DNA of 64,000 bases. Source: Bryobacterales bacterium (GTDB lineage: Bacteria > Acidobacteriota > Terriglobia > Bryobacterales > Bryobacteraceae). Positions 25,545 through 33,958 of the stretch are shown piece by piece (position 1 is the stretch's first letter; the number at the start of each line of letters is the position of its first letter). The notes beneath the pieces were generated by a model. That model was not told the origin of the DNA. It worked only from the letters and a program-made list of their open reading frames with translations, and searched no databases. A program made the position numbers and the translations under genes. Location of the stretch: assembly GCA_003167255.1 (NCBI GenBank), contig PMTR01000074.1, positions 33,264 to 97,263 on the forward strand, written 5' to 3'.

Positions 25545-27401
25545 TTATTTCACCTTAGCCTGCCGCGTCACCGGAGACTCCTTGCCCGAATGAATCGCAG
25601 CCAGGCGTTTGTGCGTCGCCTGCGCCGCTTCCACCAGCTCCGGGTACGGGCGGTCGGTCACATCCACGAATCCGATATTGTAGTTCTCTCCGTCGAACCG
25701 GCCGGTGGAAGGTTCATCCACCCACTCGAACCAGTGCGTTCCCACAATCGACGGATCGCGAAACGCGTTCTCCACGTAATAGCGGTATGCCACGCCGCGC
25801 TCCTCTTGATTGCTGGTCTGCTTCAGCCCGGGAGGCATGCCCCGGCCCGGCGTGCCAAAGTGAAATTCGCCGATCAGTACCGGGCGATCGATCAGATCCC
25901 GCACCTTGTCGATTTCACGCTGGTTCACCGAGTAGGCGTAGTTGTTGAGGCTGTAAACATCGAACAGCCTGGAAGCGCGCACGATCTCCGCGGGCGTAGT
26001 GGAGCCAAATCGCAACCCCAGGTTCAAGTGGTTCGGGTCGTGCTTGCGGATGGCCGCGCTCACCGCTTCGACGAGTTTCTGGTACGTGCGATACATAAAG
26101 GTCCGGCGCCTGTCGGCGGTGTCGCCATCCGCGAGAAACGCCTGCAACGCCCGCCGCAACGCGCTATCCCGGCCCGCCAGAATGGCATCCACCGCCACCG
26201 GTTCGCGTCCCGGCCACGGCGGCTCGTTCCCCACGAAGTAACCCAGCAGGTACGGATCGTCCTTTCGCGAATCGCACTGCTGCGCCGCCGCGCGGTCGAT
26301 GGTCTCGGCGAAATCGGGCGCGTAGACGTCGGCAATGCCCATCGGCCCGGTTTCGATTCCCCAGCCGCGGGTCGTCACCACATACGGCGTGCGGTGCGCC
26401 GCAGCCAGTCGCTGATCGCTCCAGTTGCCGATGGTATTAAAACCCCAGGCCGCCATGCGCCGCAGCGTGACATCCACCCACGGGCCGCTCCAATCCGGAC
26501 CGTAGCGCCGCATCAGATTCCAGTCGTAGAACGACGTCCCGGCGCGGCCGCCACGAGCAGGCGCCGCTTCCGGCGGGGGAAGCTTGGCAAACAGTTCCGT
26601 ACGGCCCTCGGTGGGCGTGGTCACGGAAGCACTGATCGAATCCGCGCCTACCGAGAGAAACAGGTGGCCTTCCGGGTCGACAAACCACCAGACGCCGTTA
26701 ATCTTCTCCACGCGGAAGAAACCTGTGGCTCTCGCCTGGGTGTCCGCGTACCCGCCGTAACGCGAGTAGTGCAAATCTCCCCCGGCAAGGGCTTTTTCAT
26801 CGGCCATCCACGCCGTCTTCAACTGATCCAGGTTGGCGGCTTTGCCGGGCCAGTCGTCGTGGATCCATTGACCGAACTCATCCACCAGCGGCCCCGCTTC
26901 CAACAGCGCATCGCCCGGATCTTCTTTGGCGAGGCGCACCGAGCGGACCTCAAGCGCGGGCGCGCCCACCGGGTCGCTCAGCGCGAAACCCAACTCCCGC
27001 ACTGCGGTGAGCGGCCCGCGTGATCCCTCCAGATTGATCCACATCATGGGTCGCGGCTTGTTGTAGACCGACGCCAGATCGTTTCCCTGGCTGGGTGGTT
27101 GCGTCAGGAATGCCAGCGGCACAACCCCGCGGACCCACGAGCCAGCCAGCGGCGAGAGTCGCACGGAGCGCACGCCTTGCGCATCGTGCACGCGCAATTC
27201 AAACCGCTGCGGCGAGGAAAGCCGCAACTCCAGCACCAGGAATTGATAGGGGCTCCAGTCGGCCGCGAGGTCCGCGGCCCATTGCTTGATGGGCCACGAT
27301 TGCTCGCCGCCAACGCCCTCAAACACCACCCGCCGGGTCTCACCGCTCGCACCCGCCGCCAGGAGCGCGCATAGCACCGCACTCGCGCAGGTTCTCATCA
27401 C
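25545..27401 (-). CDS. Secreted glycoside hydrolase, agarase-like (GH50-like, clan GH-A)
   Basis: A 618-residue secreted protein (signal MMRTCASAVLCALLAAGASG). An N-terminal beta-rich segment of about 160 residues is followed by the catalytic domain: GFFRVEKINGVWWFVDPEGHLFLSVGADSI, FYDWNLMRRYG, the likely acid/base glutamate in LGYFVGNEPPWPG, and the likely nucleophile in PVLIGEFHFGTPGRG, then GENYNIGFVDVTDRPYPELV near the end. These features resemble beta-agarase-type enzymes. Its real substrate could be another galactan or plant polysaccharide. It overlaps the truncated GH51 gene by 4 bases (ATGA), so both were once one operon. Confidence 0.75.
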   Translation of the reverse strand: MMRTCASAVLCALLAAGASGETRRVVFEGVGGEQSWPIKQWAADLAADWSPYQFLVLELRLSSPQRFELRVHDAQGVRSVRLSPLAGSWVRGVVPLAFLTQPPSQGNDLASVYNKPRPMMWINLEGSRGPLTAVRELGFALSDPVGAPALEVRSVRLAKEDPGDALLEAGPLVDEFGQWIHDDWPGKAANLDQLKTAWMADEKALAGGDLHYSRYGGYADTQARATGFFRVEKINGVWWFVDPEGHLFLSVGADSISASVTTPTEGRTELFAKLPPPEAAPARGGRAGTSFYDWNLMRRYGPDWSGPWVDVTLRRMAAWGFNTIGNWSDQRLAAAHRTPYVVTTRGWGIETGPMGIADVYAPDFAETIDRAAAQQCDSRKDDPYLLGYFVGNEPPWPGREPVAVDAILAGRDSALRRALQAFLADGDTADRRRTFMYRTYQKLVEAVSAAIRKHDPNHLNLGLRFGSTTPAEIVRASRLFDVYSLNNYAYSVNQREIDKVRDLIDRPVLIGEFHFGTPGRGMPPGLKQTSNQEERGVAYRYYVENAFRDPSIVGTHWFEWVDEPSTGRFDGENYNIGFVDVTDRPYPELVEAAQATHKRLAAIHSGKESPVTRQAKVK

Positions 27402-27754
27402 TTCCCTCTCAGTTCCAGTATGGTGATGGAGTAGGGCGGAAACTCGCGCGTGAAACTGCTCCCCAGCCCGTCCACGCTGGTGGTGATGGGGACGATTTTG
27501 GCGGGCGCCGTAATGGAATTGGTATCGTCCGGGCTGGCGGTGAAGTTGCGGTTGCGGACCAGTTCGCCATACAAGCCGCCATCATAGGAGTAGTTGATTT
27601 CTTCGGTCATCAGCCCGTAGAGCATCGGGCTCACGTGAGCCGCTGCTTCGCCGGCCTTGATCTGCAACACGGCGGGTCCATTACCTCGTGCCCATAGCGC
27701 ACCAACGGCCAGCAGGCACAAAGCGGCCGGCGCAAGCTTGCTTTTCCTGAACAT
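27398..27754 (-). pseudogene. Internally deleted GH51 alpha-L-arabinofuranosidase gene, still in frame
   Basis: A 118-residue reading frame that joins the two ends of a GH51 enzyme. Residues 1-70 are the signal peptide and the N-terminus (MLYGLMTEEINYSYDGGLYG, then ELVRNRNF). From about residue 72 the text is the C-terminal strand typical of the same family (SVDGLGSSFTREFPPYSITI). An intact enzyme has several hundred residues between, including both catalytic glutamates, which are absent. No frameshift or stop is present, so a short protein could still be made, but not a working hydrolase. It is the upstream partner of the glycoside hydrolase gene at 25545. Confidence 0.75.
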
Positions 27755-27815
27755 ACCTTGGGTTTACCATACCGATCCGGCAGGTGTTGATTTTCTTTTC
27801 GGAAGAGGTCTAGAT

Positions 27816-28085
27816 ATGGCCGTTCAAACTGTCGATAAGTACACCGAGGAAAGCAGGATGAGAACTGACAGCCCGGTGCGCGAGGCGCCTGAGAAAACCT
27901 GCCCCGAGAACCCAACCGCACCAAAACTCTGGGAGCCCGTCGTCCGGCCGGCGCCGCTGCTCGACGTGATGATGGAGCAAATCGCATATCTGGCCGGTCA
28001 CGCGGCCGAAGCCTGCCCTGCGGGATGCGCCGACTGCGCGCGGCTGGAACAGGTCAAGCGCTGGCTGCTCGCGCCTTTTCGCTAA
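27816..28085 (+). CDS. Small protein with a CxxxCxxC motif, unknown function
   Basis: An 89-residue protein with no recognised family. A possible ribosome site (GGAAGAGG) precedes the ATG at 27816; a second in-frame ATG at 27858 is possible. The C-terminal part is a probable helical segment, LLDVMMEQIAYLAGHAAEA, then CPAGCADCARLEQVKRWLLAPF, in which the cysteines could bind a metal. I recall similar small proteins from related acidobacteria but cannot name them. It lies alone between the GH51 remnant and the end of the large secreted-protein operon. Confidence 0.55.
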   Translation: MAVQTVDKYTEESRMRTDSPVREAPEKTCPENPTAPKLWEPVVRPAPLLDVMMEQIAYLAGHAAEACPAGCADCARLEQVKRWLLAPFR

Positions 28086-28201
28086 GCCGTCTGCCCTTCC
28101 GCTAGTGTCGAATGGCGCAGGAGGTTGTCGCCGCGCCGCTGGATAAGATGGAACGCTGGCCGAAACGGTTTCCCGCAGGGATTTCAAAGGCAAGCCCTTG
28201 G

Positions 28202-31200
28202 CTAGTGCTTGATCGTCCCCACACTGATCGCGGTGCTGGCCGAGATTGAGGACGCGCCGGCTGCTGCCCCTGTCGCTATTGTGATTGATAGCGCCTGGCT
28301 TGCAGTCTTCAGCGCGGCGTCTACCGCCTGCACCGTGAAGCTGCAAGTCTGAGCCGTTGTGGGCGTCCCGCCGATCGTATCCGTGGTGCTAGTAGATCCA
28401 CCGAGCGAGAGTCCCGTACACAACGTCCCTGCCGAAATACTCCACGTAACCGGCGTTGCGCAGCTTGTTGTAGAGATGGGTTGCGAGTATGCCACCCCCA
28501 CCGTGCCGCCCGGCAGGGTCGTGGTTGAGATCGAACAGGCCGCCACGCTCCCATTGACGCTCACCGTGCCAGCCGTGCTCTCGAAGTATATCGAATTGTC
28601 ATTGGCGCCCACTGTGAAGGGTGAACCAGTCACCGCTGCGCTGTTGACCGTAACGGTGTAGGTGCCCGCCGTCAGTCCGCCAAATAGGTACTGCGCCGTC
28701 CCACTGTGCGTGGTGGTGAAGCCCGTCATGGTGCCGTGGGCCGTGCCGCCAAGTGCTCCGACGAAGACCGCACACGATGTGGCTCCGCAGACCTGAGAGC
28801 CGGTCCAGTTGGCGTCCGGGTTCAGTGCAGTTGTGGCCAGGGTCGTATCCGTGAGGTTTTGCATGAGCTTGTGCTCTGCCAACACGTTGAAAGATGTCAC
28901 GTTGGCCCCGACCGACGAGCCGCCCGCGATGGTGATCCGGTGGGTGTATCCACTGCCGCCGACATACGTGTCTCCTGGGGCGCATTGACCGCCGCCGTGG
29001 CCTACGCAGTCATCAACCAGGGTGATCGTTCCCGGCGAGTCGAAGTGGGACATCAGGCCATAGTTTCTAGCCGGTGAGTCGCTTCCATCCTCCACCGACT
29101 GGATCAGCCGATTGGTGTTCAGGCTTGCACACCCCCCGCTTCCCGGACACGTCGTCAGCCCTGTTGTGTACGAGCCTCCATTGTCGTGCGCCTGCCCATT
29201 CTGGATATAGTGCTCGTGGTAATTCATGGGTGTCGGGGTTGTCGGCGCATCGTAAGTGTCCAGTTGGAGAATGAACTCATCGTTGCCGCTCTTCTTGAAG
29301 TGGGCCACGCACCGCAGCATGTCCTGGATGGTGATGCTCATCGCCACCTGATTGTAGAGGCCGGATACGTCCGAGCAGACGTAGGCATACCTGGAATTCT
29401 GATCCCCATATTGAGGGGACCAGCTCCCATGATTTACACTTGCCCATCGGACGATTGGCGTGTAGCCCGGCGTGCCACCAGAGCCATTCACCAGGCCAGC
29501 TACAAACTGAGAGGTACCGATGTTGGGAGTGTCCGACTGGACGTTAGCAGGCCAGTTCACTTGGGTAGCTCCTGGGCCGTTGTTAAAGTCAGTTGAAAGT
29601 AAATCCCCACGCTTGTACAGCCGGATACCAACGTCGGGGCCATCGTAGCCGCTGGAGAATGTGCGTGAGTTGAATGCCAAGAGCGTATCGGTTGTAGACG
29701 AAAAGCCGGTTCTGCTGATTGCCACGTCCCCACGGAAACTGGTCGGGCAGGGCCATCCGGTCAGAGTCGCACAGGTCGCCTCGCTGCTGGTATCGAAAGC
29801 GTACTGGTGCGGTTGCGCCTTGTAGTCGCTGCTGCCGATTCGCGGGTCGTTGTGCATAACGGTGATGGCGGCATCGACAGCGCTAAGACCCTGCTGGCCC
29901 CACCGGGAATACGGCCCCAGATTCTCCAGGAAGTTGCGGTAATACTTCGCGTTGTTGGAGGTCGGGGCAAAAGCGAAGGACGAGTCCAGCGTCAGGCCAT
30001 CCATCAATGTGTCATTGGTCCCGCTGGGAACGTACAGGGTGTTGTTTGAACCCCACCGCAGAAACTTGGCGTAGCCGCCCGACGCGAGATCCGGCATGAC
30101 GCTGAAGATGTATGCCAGACTCTTTGCCGTTGAGATCGGCCCGGTCTGGTCCATCGACGGGTATGTTGGCACCGATTGGGTGAGGGCATAGATGTACTTC
30201 TGAACCCCGCTGATTACAGCGTCGGTCGTGTAGGAGTTCCCGTTGTGCTCAAAGCCCGTCCAGTAGTTCAGCTCATGGCGGAATTCATAATCGAAGAGGC
30301 TGCTTTGCTGAAATGCCAAGTCGCGGACTGCCCTTGGGTCATCCGGTGCGGTAACCAAATCCAGGAACATCGACGCGCCGGTGAGCCACGTGGTGTTGCT
30401 ACCCTCACCGATACCAGCACTTCCAAAGGATTGAGACCCCCCGGCTGGCGGCGAAAGACTTGGTTGGGAGCCGGGGAATCCAATCTGATATCCGGCGGCC
30501 CAAACTCTGCCGCAGTCCCCGGTTTTCCATGCAGGCACGTACCACATGATCGAAGGGATAGCGGTCGCCGCAGTATACAGCCCGTTGATTACCGTCAGAG
30601 ACGTGTCGGAAGCAATTGGAGATCCGCACCCCCCCGCGCCTCCGCACACATAACTTTGAGAGTTTTCCGGGGCGATGGTCCAACTGTTCACGCCTATGAT
30701 CGCATCTCCGATCTGAACGCTCCTGGTAAACGTCGTGTTGTAGCCGGTCAGCGTGGTTGTGACCCGGCCCGAATTGGCGACGGTGACGCTGGAGTAGATG
30801 GTATAGGGCGTGCCCGCGGTCGGGGTTCCACCCGACCACGCGGCAACCGTGGCGACCTTGCTACTGGAGTTATAACCTGGGCTGGTACTCACCGCGCCAT
30901 AAGAGGGAGAACCGGCAATCGTGGAGACGACCGCTGTTCCGGTGCACGTGGCTGAGCCGTTCGTCACCGTAGCGGATGTCGGATTGCTCGTGAATGAATA
31001 GCCCCGGCCAGTCACAACCAATGGACTGCCGCCAGCAATGGTATTTGTGCCCGTCAGTGCAACTGTTGCAGCCGCGTAGGCTCCGCCCCCATTGAAGGCC
31101 GGCAGGAAACACGTTTGCCCCGTGCTGCCAGTGGCCGTGATGCCGCTGACATAGGTTCCAGATACCAGTCCGCCAGGCAGAACAATTGCCTTGACCACGT

Positions 31201-32617
31201 TGTTGTTGTAATAGCCACTGGCCGCCGTGTCGCCCGAAGCCAATGTGATCGACGTGGAGCTTCCAGCTTGGGCTACCCCTGTCGCCAGCGCAGTCGTGTG
31301 CCCGGCTTGTGCCACATCGTTGTCAGCCACGGTGCAAGCCGACACGTTTGGGTCATCCGCGTTGTTGTACATCTTATTCAGGAACACGGTCTTCTCGGCT
31401 GCCGCCCAGTACGGCGCGGCAATCGAGTAATCGAAAGCGAGTCCCGAGAGCGCGTAGCCTGAATACTGGGTCGTGAATGTCCCACCAGCGTCCTGCGTGG
31501 CGGTTTGCGAATTGAGGTTATAGCTTACTCCGGCCTCCCGCTGGACGTTGTTCAGGCTGTAAAGGATTTCAGTCAACCAGAATGCCGAGGTTGGGTCAAC
31601 CAGGAACCTCAGCGCGGGCATGTTGTACACACCCCAAGACGGAGAAGCGTACCCCCCATCTGGATATACCGTGCCTCCGTCATAGACAGACTTGTAGTTT
31701 GGGCTGGTGGAGAGATTTCCCGCCATCATGGAAAGCAAGCCGGTCCACCAGGGGTTCGCCGTGGTAGCAATCTGGCTGATCCTGGTGCAGGATTGAGTTC
31801 CACCGATGGTGTCATTGGGAGTCGCGGCGGGGCCGCAAGCGTTGTTGATGTTGGTGTAGTTTGTGTTGCTGATGCTGCAAGCGAAGGCGTTGCTCGTCCA
31901 GCCAGAGGAATTGGCCGACGCCACGGTATAGGGAGACTGAGCGCCCGCGCTTTCCGTTCCATCGCCGCACGTGTCCAGGCTGGTCAAGGTGCCGGTCACA
32001 GAGAACTTGTTGGTGGCCGCGATTGGGAAATTCCCTGCCGTTGGGTCGTAACTGGTCGCCACGGTGATGACGCAGGCCGAGGGGCAGCCGGTCGTCGAGA
32101 CGCTGGTCAGACCGTTTGCGGGGCTCAACGAGATCCTTCGCATCAGATTCCCCGTCGGCCCATCCAGCCACCCAAGGGGCTGCGATCCGAGAGTGTACGG
32201 CGTGAGTTGCCCTACCCACTGGCTGCCGGCGGGCTCGCCCGCGAAAGCGTTCACCCCGCTAGACCACGCTCCGTTGGCTGCGACTGGGCTCCCGCTCAGA
32301 TCGTATAGACTTAAGTGCGTGGAGTCCACGTACTTGCATTCCCGTATCCCATTGCAGGAGGATGGAATGTCGATTGTTCCGTTGTTGGCCGCGAGGCCGC
32401 CCACCACGCAATAACAGGTCGTGCTGGTCCCGCAAGTGGAGGCAAATCCATGAGGTATGGCGGTGCTTGTGCTTGGGTTCCCGGCTGCAATCACACATTG
32501 GCCGGTGGCGGTTGCCCCCATCAGTTGTGTCGAGGCAGGGCCGCTGGCACGCAGGTACACCGTGGTTTGAGCGGCAAGGGAAGACGTCAGAGACAGAATT
32601 GCTAAAGCGCCTTTCAT
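28202..32617 (-). CDS. Very large secreted protein with heparinase-like region and C-terminal Ig-like domain
   Basis: A 1471-residue protein, last gene of a secreted-protein operon. The signal peptide is MKGALAILSLTSSLAAQ. The N-terminal 250 residues are Ser/Thr/Gly-rich and carry several cysteines. Around residues 270-480 a probable helical domain (LNNVQREAGVSYNLN, LNKMYNNADDPN) begins, then a long beta-rich insert. From about 770 to 1180 the pattern (LFDYEFRHELNYWTGFEHNG, then SFRGDVAISRTGF, DVGIRLYKRGDLLSTDFN) resembles heparinase II/III-type polysaccharide lyases. The last 90 residues (TTLPGGTVGVAYSQPI ... FTVQAVDAALKTASQ) are an Ig-like putative binding module. Catalytic residues could not be assigned. 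The start ATG overlaps the LamG gene stop (ATGA). Confidence 0.6.
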   Translation of the reverse strand: MKGALAILSLTSSLAAQTTVYLRASGPASTQLMGATATGQCVIAAGNPSTSTAIPHGFASTCGTSTTCYCVVGGLAANNGTIDIPSSCNGIRECKYVDSTHLSLYDLSGSPVAANGAWSSGVNAFAGEPAGSQWVGQLTPYTLGSQPLGWLDGPTGNLMRRISLSPANGLTSVSTTGCPSACVITVATSYDPTAGNFPIAATNKFSVTGTLTSLDTCGDGTESAGAQSPYTVASANSSGWTSNAFACSISNTNYTNINNACGPAATPNDTIGGTQSCTRISQIATTANPWWTGLLSMMAGNLSTSPNYKSVYDGGTVYPDGGYASPSWGVYNMPALRFLVDPTSAFWLTEILYSLNNVQREAGVSYNLNSQTATQDAGGTFTTQYSGYALSGLAFDYSIAAPYWAAAEKTVFLNKMYNNADDPNVSACTVADNDVAQAGHTTALATGVAQAGSSTSITLASGDTAASGYYNNNVVKAIVLPGGLVSGTYVSGITATGSTGQTCFLPAFNGGGAYAAATVALTGTNTIAGGSPLVVTGRGYSFTSNPTSATVTNGSATCTGTAVVSTIAGSPSYGAVSTSPGYNSSSKVATVAAWSGGTPTAGTPYTIYSSVTVANSGRVTTTLTGYNTTFTRSVQIGDAIIGVNSWTIAPENSQSYVCGGAGGCGSPIASDTSLTVINGLYTAATAIPSIMWYVPAWKTGDCGRVWAAGYQIGFPGSQPSLSPPAGGSQSFGSAGIGEGSNTTWLTGASMFLDLVTAPDDPRAVRDLAFQQSSLFDYEFRHELNYWTGFEHNGNSYTTDAVISGVQKYIYALTQSVPTYPSMDQTGPISTAKSLAYIFSVMPDLASGGYAKFLRWGSNNTLYVPSGTNDTLMDGLTLDSSFAFAPTSNNAKYYRNFLENLGPYSRWGQQGLSAVDAAITVMHNDPRIGSSDYKAQPHQYAFDTSSEATCATLTGWPCPTSFRGDVAISRTGFSSTTDTLLAFNSRTFSSGYDGPDVGIRLYKRGDLLSTDFNNGPGATQVNWPANVQSDTPNIGTSQFVAGLVNGSGGTPGYTPIVRWASVNHGSWSPQYGDQNSRYAYVCSDVSGLYNQVAMSITIQDMLRCVAHFKKSGNDEFILQLDTYDAPTTPTPMNYHEHYIQNGQAHDNGGSYTTGLTTCPGSGGCASLNTNRLIQSVEDGSDSPARNYGLMSHFDSPGTITLVDDCVGHGGGQCAPGDTYVGGSGYTHRITIAGGSSVGANVTSFNVLAEHKLMQNLTDTTLATTALNPDANWTGSQVCGATSCAVFVGALGGTAHGTMTGFTTTHSGTAQYLFGGLTAGTYTVTVNSAAVTGSPFTVGANDNSIYFESTAGTVSVNGSVAACSISTTTLPGGTVGVAYSQPISTTSCATPVTWSISAGTLCTGLSLGGSTSTTDTIGGTPTTAQTCSFTVQAVDAALKTASQALSITIATGAAAGASSISASTAISVGTIKH

Positions 32618-33819
32618 ATTTCAGGTCCTACCGTTAAAAATGTACTCGATGTTTTCTGGTTGTTGTACTCTGCCGTGATCCAGTCCGCGGAGCGGCTTGC
32701 GCTGGAGACTCGCACTTCATCTATGATCCCCGCCAAAGGATTCCGTAAATAACTAGAGACATAACCTCCCACATATAGGATGCTGGCCCCAGTACTTGCA
32801 GCCCCCTGAGCGGCGGTCCCAACTACTACCCCATTGATATATACAGTCTGTGAGCCACTACTGGAAGCAATCACTATGTGATTCCACGCATTGACAGTCC
32901 AGCCGGGGCTCACGGACAATGTGGAGGTGTAGCCAGAGTGTTCCCATATTATTGCTCCCGTGGTGGCTCCGAGCTCCAAAGTGTAGTTTCCGAAACCACT
33001 GTTATTGAAGTTACTTACAATTACCTGGTTAAAGCCTGAAGTTGTAGGATAAACCCATGCTTCAATAGTAAGTGGATCGGTAAGATCTAGTGATCCGCCG
33101 GAGCTCACCGAGTACCCAAGATAGGCAGAACCATTAAACGCTCCACCGCCGTCCACTTGGCCGGCGGTTGCGGTAACGGCACTCACAGTTGTAAAAGTAG
33201 TCGTGTTTGATGTCGAATCGTTTACAGCCAACGTCGCGCCGTTCGGGAGATGCCACACACCCATAAAGTGTGAGTTCCACACATACGATGGTGCATAACT
33301 TCCGGTGTTCTGCTGGGTAGTCACGCCAGACCCATCGTAGCAGAGGTAAAACGTATTGTTGGCAGTGTGTGAGAGCGTGCCGATGTTGACCCAGGCAATC
33401 AGGGTGCCGCCCGTCGCGTCGTAAGTTTCCGTCTCCCAGGGCAACAACGTCGAGCAGGTTGACGTGGCGCTAAACACGAGATCCGCCGGTTCCATCCCGC
33501 CATTGCCGCCAACCTGGGTCACCGTATGCTGAATATGGCCGCCATTCGCCACGGTCTTCATGGTAGTTCCAGCGTTTGACGAGTTCAGGATGACTACCAC
33601 GGGAAAACTGGACGAGTCCGATGATCCCGCCTGCGTGTAGTCGGTGGTCAGAGTGCGGAAGTGGGCATAGGTCCCGCCAACATTCGCCGCCCCGGCCGGA
33701 AGGCGCACCGTCGAAGGCGCCCGCATACCAGCCGGGAGGGACTGCGCCCTTGCCACGCTGCATAGCCATGCCCCAAGGAGCAGCGTTGCGAGCGTCCACG
33801 GAATGAGTTTGCGGATCAT
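32614..33819 (-). CDS. Secreted DUF2341/LamG-like (concanavalin-type lectin) protein
   Basis: A 401-residue secreted protein (signal MIRKLIPWTLATLLLGAWLCSVARA). The middle part resembles DUF2341 (WETETYDATGGTLIAWVNIGTLS, YLCYDGSGV, WHLPNG). The C-terminal 210 residues are a LamG jelly-roll domain: LDLTDPLTIEAWVYPT, WNHIVIASSSGSQTVYINGVV, then IDEVRVSSASRSADWITAEYN. Such domains bind or hold carbohydrates. The start ATG overlaps the stop of a 42-residue ORF at 33816-33944 (ATGA), and its own stop overlaps the next gene, so the operon looks translationally coupled. Confidence 0.75.
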   Translation of the reverse strand: MIRKLIPWTLATLLLGAWLCSVARAQSLPAGMRAPSTVRLPAGAANVGGTYAHFRTLTTDYTQAGSSDSSSFPVVVILNSSNAGTTMKTVANGGHIQHTVTQVGGNGGMEPADLVFSATSTCSTLLPWETETYDATGGTLIAWVNIGTLSHTANNTFYLCYDGSGVTTQQNTGSYAPSYVWNSHFMGVWHLPNGATLAVNDSTSNTTTFTTVSAVTATAGQVDGGGAFNGSAYLGYSVSSGGSLDLTDPLTIEAWVYPTTSGFNQVIVSNFNNSGFGNYTLELGATTGAIIWEHSGYTSTLSVSPGWTVNAWNHIVIASSSGSQTVYINGVVVGTAAQGAASTGASILYVGGYVSSYLRNPLAGIIDEVRVSSASRSADWITAEYNNQKTSSTFLTVGPEI

Positions 33820-33944
33820 ATCAGTAACTCACCCAAAGCGGTGCTGTTGCAGATCGCCGGAGGAAGCAGAGAGGAACATCGCTGACAGACTTCGGTGCCA
33901 GCGCCGCTGAGGTCAGGATCAAAAGGGGATATAATGAGTTTCAT
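33816..33944 (-). CDS. Small coupled ORF (42 residues) between two secreted-protein genes
   Basis: A short frame that starts MKLIISPFDPDLSGAG, contains three cysteines (CQRC and one further on), and ends in a TGA that overlaps the ATG of the LamG gene (ATGA). A ribosome site (AAGGAAAT) lies before its ATG at 33944, which is only 14 bases after the stop of the preceding large gene. It has no signal peptide or known homology. It may be a real microprotein or a translated leader that keeps ribosomes moving into the LamG gene. Confidence 0.5.
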   Translation of the reverse strand: MKLIISPFDPDLSGAGTEVCQRCSSLLPPAICNSTALGELLI

Positions 33945-33958
33945 AAGTCTGATTTCCT

